Source of the DNA: Adineta ricciae
Taxonomy: Eukaryota > Rotifera > Eurotatoria > Adinetida > Adinetidae
Direction of reading: 5' to 3'
Assembly: GCA_905250025.1 (NCBI GenBank)
Contig: CAJNOJ010000250.1
Location: 62,001-126,000 of the forward strand
Length of the DNA: 64,000 bases
In this document: piece after piece, positions 63,160-64,000 of the stretch
Layout of the letters: the number at the start of each line of letters is the position of its first letter
How positions within the stretch are numbered: position 1 is the first letter of the stretch
Translations under genes and position numbers: made by a program
The notes under the pieces: model-generated
The model's input: the letters and a program-made list of their open reading frames with translations, nothing else
Databases searched by the model: none
What the model was told of the DNA's origin: nothing

Positions 63160-64000
63160 ATGGCAACAAAAATTAGCAATACCGAGAATACAAACAAAGG
63201 TAAAAATTGTAGATACATCTAACGAAATATATTTTCATTCTGTCATTGAGCCAGATGGGGCAGTTCGATCGAACAGTAAAACCGACCACACAATGGTACG
63301 CCGAGAATCCTTGGATCGTAGTCCAATAAATTGTTTCTTCAGAGCTTGTGATCGAGAAGCAAGCGAAAAATTATTGCAAGATGCATACGCAGCTAGTACG
63401 ATTATATAATCATATTTGTTTATTATTCACTTGTTTTCGATTTTCTCTTAGACAAGCAGAAAAATGGCATATACATGCTCCGTCAGTCAAAGCGTGATGA
63501 AAACAAGTTTATCTTATCATTAATAAAAGATGGCCAATGTTATCATTATCGATCACACCATGCTGGTAATGGCACGTTTCTTGACGAAAAGACGGATTCA
63601 ATTTTTTATTGTAAGATATTTTCTTTCTTGACACACCAAATTGAGTGTATGTATAAATCATGCATATCTTTAGCTCTTGATAGCCTATTGCAATATTACC
63701 AAACGGATGGTGCACGACACCTACGTTGCCCATTGTCGATACCGCTTCGCGGCCAGACTTTACCTGCATTTGCTCAACGACGAGGTACAACAACTACTCT
63801 TCATCAGGCTGCTATCGAAGGACAACGCGATGCCATTGTCGCGCTTCTCAATGACCCAAATTGTCCAGATATTCATTCGAAAAACGAGGAAGGTAACGGA
63901 CAGAGACGATTATCTGACTCTTCGAAATTAGTTTTCTCATAGGAAATACTCCGTTACATGAAGCATGTTTCTGTGGAAGAGATGATACTGTCAAAGAACT
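63160..64000 (+). CDS. SHARK-type non-receptor tyrosine kinase (SH2-ankyrin), 3'-truncated by window edge
   Basis: Exons 63160-63199, 63255-63395, 63452-63610, 63674-63892, 63943-64000 (continues); phases agree. After a short leader comes an SH2 domain: CDREASEKLLQD, then NGIYMLRQSKRDENKFILSL with the phosphotyrosine-binding Arg in LLRxS form (MLRQS), GQCYHYRSHHAGNGTFLDE, and SLDSLLQYYQ. It is followed directly by ankyrin repeats (TTTLHQAAIEGQRDAIVALL; GNTPLHEACFCGRDDTVKEL). An N-terminal SH2 then ankyrin order is known from SHARK/HTK16 kinases of sponges, cnidarians and insects, which continue with a second SH2 and a kinase domain; those parts would lie outside the window. In insects Shark acts downstream of the Draper phagocytic receptor. 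Confidence 0.85.

Noticed and set aside
1-64000. Transposons, tRNA/rRNA genes, CRISPR arrays, viral insertions
   Set aside because: I looked for reverse-transcriptase, transposase or integrase motifs, long terminal or inverted repeats, and tRNA B-box-like sequence, and saw none I could support by eye. A tRNAscan-SE and RepeatMasker run would settle it.

Overview
This window is animal nuclear DNA. It is AT-rich, nearly every gene is cut by GT-AG introns of about 47-65 nt, and the gene content is metazoan: inturned, MAX, a FYVE/RhoGEF protein, an SLCO transporter, a class A GPCR, a SHARK-type tyrosine kinase and a chitin-binding secreted protein. Short introns, compact genes separated by kilobase deserts, a bacterial-looking CoA-transferase and a protist-like EF-hand/proline protein fit a bdelloid rotifer best. 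That species guess is inference. I see no transposon, CRISPR array, virus or convincing RNA gene. Splice sites were placed by eye and kept only where phase and protein homology agree.

Layout. 1-2341 (-): planar-polarity/ciliogenesis protein inturned, cut by the window edge. 3313-4975 (+): six-exon EF-hand/proline-rich protein. 5080-7693 (-): FGD-family Rho exchange factor, converging on the previous gene. 8119-10485 (-): MAX with a mitochondrial-type KH protein (TDRKH-like, apparently without a Tudor domain) just upstream. 10.5-15.9 kb: gene-poor, but with a CRE/TATA promoter and a 5' UTR exon that probably serve the GPCR at 16110-18296 (+). 19512-20797 (+): single-pass membrane protein. 21462-22705 (+): class III CoA-transferase. 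23657-30182 (+): long disordered multi-exon protein. 31161-32192: a Lys/Ala-rich gene (+) and a secreted metallo-beta-lactamase-fold gene (-) meet at the only ambiguous base (31351), so both are probably broken by an assembly join.

33493-35904 (-): SLCO/OATP transporter. 37715-39050 (-): protein with three chitin-binding domains. 39678-40025 (+): 93-residue membrane protein. 41514-41893 (-): a previously unrecognised-looking neuropeptide precursor. 42883-43717 (+): four-TM protein. 44144-45398 (-): SPFH/band 7-like membrane protein. 46190-47636 (+): FSP1/AIFM2-like oxidoreductase, 46 bp from the 3' end of MAT2B (47683-48948, -), which follows PEX13 (49049-50405, -) by 100 bp. 53143-53829 (+): CD225/dispanin-like protein. 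54533-54748 (+): UQCR10. 56273-61333 (-): glycogen-targeting PP1 subunit. 63160-64000 (+): the N-terminus of a SHARK-type SH2-ankyrin kinase, cut by the window edge.

The genes are mostly unrelated housekeeping and signalling functions, as is normal for an animal chromosome. The best leads for new biology are the cysteine-loop neuropeptide precursor, the EF-hand/proline family, the disordered protein with AKAP-like and PP1-docking motifs, and the SPFH protein with its Cys-rich insert.
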